From Holosporales bacterium (GTDB taxonomy: Bacteria > Pseudomonadota > Alphaproteobacteria > BNTO01), in contig JAIRNU010000035.1 of NCBI GenBank assembly GCA_031257945.1, forward strand, positions 1 to 5,841: 5,841 nucleotides of DNA, in the 5' to 3' direction. This document shows positions 5,046-5,841 of this stretch, one piece after another; positions within the stretch are counted from its first letter, which is position 1, and every line of letters begins with the position of its first letter. Under the pieces are notes generated by a model. It worked only from the letters and a program-made list of their open reading frames with translations, was not told the origin of the DNA and did no database searches. A program made the position numbers and the translations under genes.

Positions 5046-5642
5046 TCAATTCCAATCAAATGGATCATTGCCGTCAAACTGACGAAATAATGGCTCATCT
5101 CGGCCAAAATCAGTCGGGTCATCTCTGTCAAAATTTTGCGCAACAATAGGCGGTGGTGGTGCGTACTGCTTTGCCTTCGCTTTTTCCGCTTTTCTATTCG
5201 CTTTATCCTCCGCTGGCTCCATTCGCCGCTGCAATAAGATCCATCGGTTTTTTACATGTATGTCCGTTCTTCTTGGAAAGAATAGTGCAATCTCATTCCA
5301 TTTAGGCCCCAATTTTACGTATCTTTCTGTTAATACGGCGTCCTCTACGGGAGTCCATGGCCCATTACTAACGCCAGGAGCTAGATAGTTAACCCAACGC
5401 TCTCTACACTGTCTGGCATTTCTTCCGTCCATTTTCTCGGCAATTTCTTTCCAGTACCGTACCCCAAGCTGCTGCTCCACCAGCTCAGTAAGCTGCGCAT
5501 CTTCCTCCGGAGTGAATTTGTTCTTCGGCGTTCTGCGCTGTCCACTCAACACAGATGGCGGCAACGCACTAGCAAACACAACATTTGGGCAAGTGCATCC
5601 TAACAATAGCGCAATCCCCGCGAATTTAATAAAATCGTTCAT
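5046..5642 (-). CDS. Secreted R2R3 Myb-like DNA-binding protein, copy 2
   Basis: This paralogue has 198 residues. The signal peptide (1-24 or 1-26, MNDFIKFAGIALLLGC) is nearly the same as in copy 1, but C16 after LLG also makes a weak lipoprotein box, so anchoring as a lipoprotein is possible here and not in copy 1 (Tyr). R2 spans about 41-87 (F43, W64, W83, RQCRERWVNYL) and R3 about 94-140 (W96, W115, W134, HVKNRW). R77, K131 and N132 sit at the c-Myb contact positions. The linker differs from copy 1: a charged Lys/Glu/Ala stretch (about 142-158, RKAEKAKAK), which could be a helix or a nuclear-localisation-like signal, then PPPP. The tail (DEPLFRQFDGNDPFDWN) is again acidic and aromatic. About half of the R2R3 residues match copy 1. 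ATG 5640-5642 is chosen because the signal peptide starts there; ATG 5673-5675 is the alternative. Confidence 0.85.
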   Translation of the reverse strand: MNDFIKFAGIALLLGCTCPNVVFASALPPSVLSGQRRTPKNKFTPEEDAQLTELVEQQLGVRYWKEIAEKMDGRNARQCRERWVNYLAPGVSNGPWTPVEDAVLTERYVKLGPKWNEIALFFPRRTDIHVKNRWILLQRRMEPAEDKANRKAEKAKAKQYAPPPPIVAQNFDRDDPTDFGRDEPLFRQFDGNDPFDWN

Positions 5643-5691
5643 ATTAGTCCCATCACTGCAACCCATACACAGCATGTACTACAATTGCTGG

Positions 5692-5721
5692 ATTGTACAT
5701 ATGTAACTTCAAGCTTGTCCA
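5692..5721 (-). promoter_or_regulatory. Candidate promoter of myb copy 2 (native form)
   Basis: On the minus strand TGGACA (5721 to 5716, five of six matches to TTGACA), 18 bases, then TACAAT (5697 to 5692, five of six matches to TATAAT). Transcription would start near 5685, giving a leader of about 43 bases before the chosen ATG. The -35 lies just outside the duplicated unit, so copy 1 does not have it. The palindrome TACATATGTA (5696-5705) overlaps it. Confidence 0.5.
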
Positions 5722-5841
5722 GATTCATATCAAATGAGAAAAAAAGTATGGGCAAAAAGGGCTAGCTGTTCCAAAGTACTCCAGTAAAAGTTAAGTAATA
5801 AATTGAGGCTTATACATTGATTATACATTATCTTTTCTTTG
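5714..5841. other. AT-rich right flank, no convincing gene
   Basis: This unique sequence follows the duplication. On the minus strand a frame is open from the right edge to TGA at 5730-5732; its last ATG (5826-5828) would give a hydrophobic 32-residue peptide without a ribosome site. It could be the end of a gene entering from the right, or chance. TTATACATT occurs twice (5810-5818 and 5821-5829). Nothing else is recognisable. Confidence 0.3.

Larger units (their letters stand above)
4890..5713. repeat. Tandem duplication, unit 2 (819 bp plus terminal TCAAG)
   Basis: The second direct copy runs from TCAAG at 4890 to TCAAG at 5709-5713. It holds a groEL tail remnant, the hairpin, the second myb gene and its promoter region. 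The right end (5609-5713) is nearly identical to 4790-4894. After 5713 the sequence becomes unique (CTTGTCC), so this is the original right boundary of the duplicated segment. Confidence 0.93.

Noticed and set aside
4820..5146. Minus-strand frame of 108 codons across the repeat junction
   Set aside because: It spans the groEL remnant, the hairpin and the myb start region, all explained otherwise, and is cut by the duplication boundary.
3971..5713. Weak terminal inverted repeats at the ends of the duplicated unit, suggesting a transposable element
   Set aside because: About 9 of 13 bases match, the left end lies in groEL coding sequence, no transposase is present, and TCAAG microhomology explains the boundaries.
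5733..5786. Plus-strand 17-codon frame starting MRKKVWAKR
   Set aside because: It is too short, with no ribosome site and no known small-protein match that I can name.

Overview
The window looks like a piece of an alphaproteobacterial genome, probably from an obligate or facultative intracellular symbiont (Holosporales- or Rickettsiales-like; the exact lineage cannot be fixed by eye). The bacterial signals are a CIRCE operator, strong Shine-Dalgarno sites and a two-gene groES-groEL operon whose proteins read like alphaproteobacterial ones. The host-associated flavour comes from two minus-strand genes that join a Sec-type signal peptide to a eukaryote-like R2R3 Myb DNA-binding domain.

Layout. 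(1) About 3-1317, plus strand: a calcineurin-like (PPP-type) metallophosphoesterase with GNHE and GHDH motifs, a Pro/Glu-rich repeat linker and a C-terminal membrane anchor. Its 5' part is broken: the sequence around the GD motif lies in another frame, and an in-frame TAG precedes the long open frame. (2) 1318-1950: a doubtful 111-codon reading frame, then a non-coding stretch with poly-T/poly-A stem-loops. (3) 1952-4012: the heat-shock operon, with a TTGACA-type promoter overlapped by CIRCE, a leader with a second AGCAC half-site, then groES and groEL. (4) 3970-5713: two tandem direct repeats (about 920 and 819 bp). Each holds the last 13 codons of groEL, a G/C-rich hairpin and one minus-strand myb gene with its start region. 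(5) 5714-5841: AT-rich flank with no convincing gene.

The most unusual content is the Myb pair. Both proteins keep the Myb tryptophan spacing and the main DNA-contact residues, yet begin with a signal peptide, so they are better candidates for exported host-directed DNA-binding proteins (nucleomodulin-like) than for regulators of the bacterium. The second copy arose by tandem duplication at a 5-bp TCAAG microhomology, dragging along a groEL tail that is now a useless remnant. The repeat ends are almost identical while the Myb domains are only about half identical, so the two parts have different histories or selective pressures. GroES and GroEL form the standard chaperonin; nothing in the sequence links them functionally to the Myb genes beyond adjacency.
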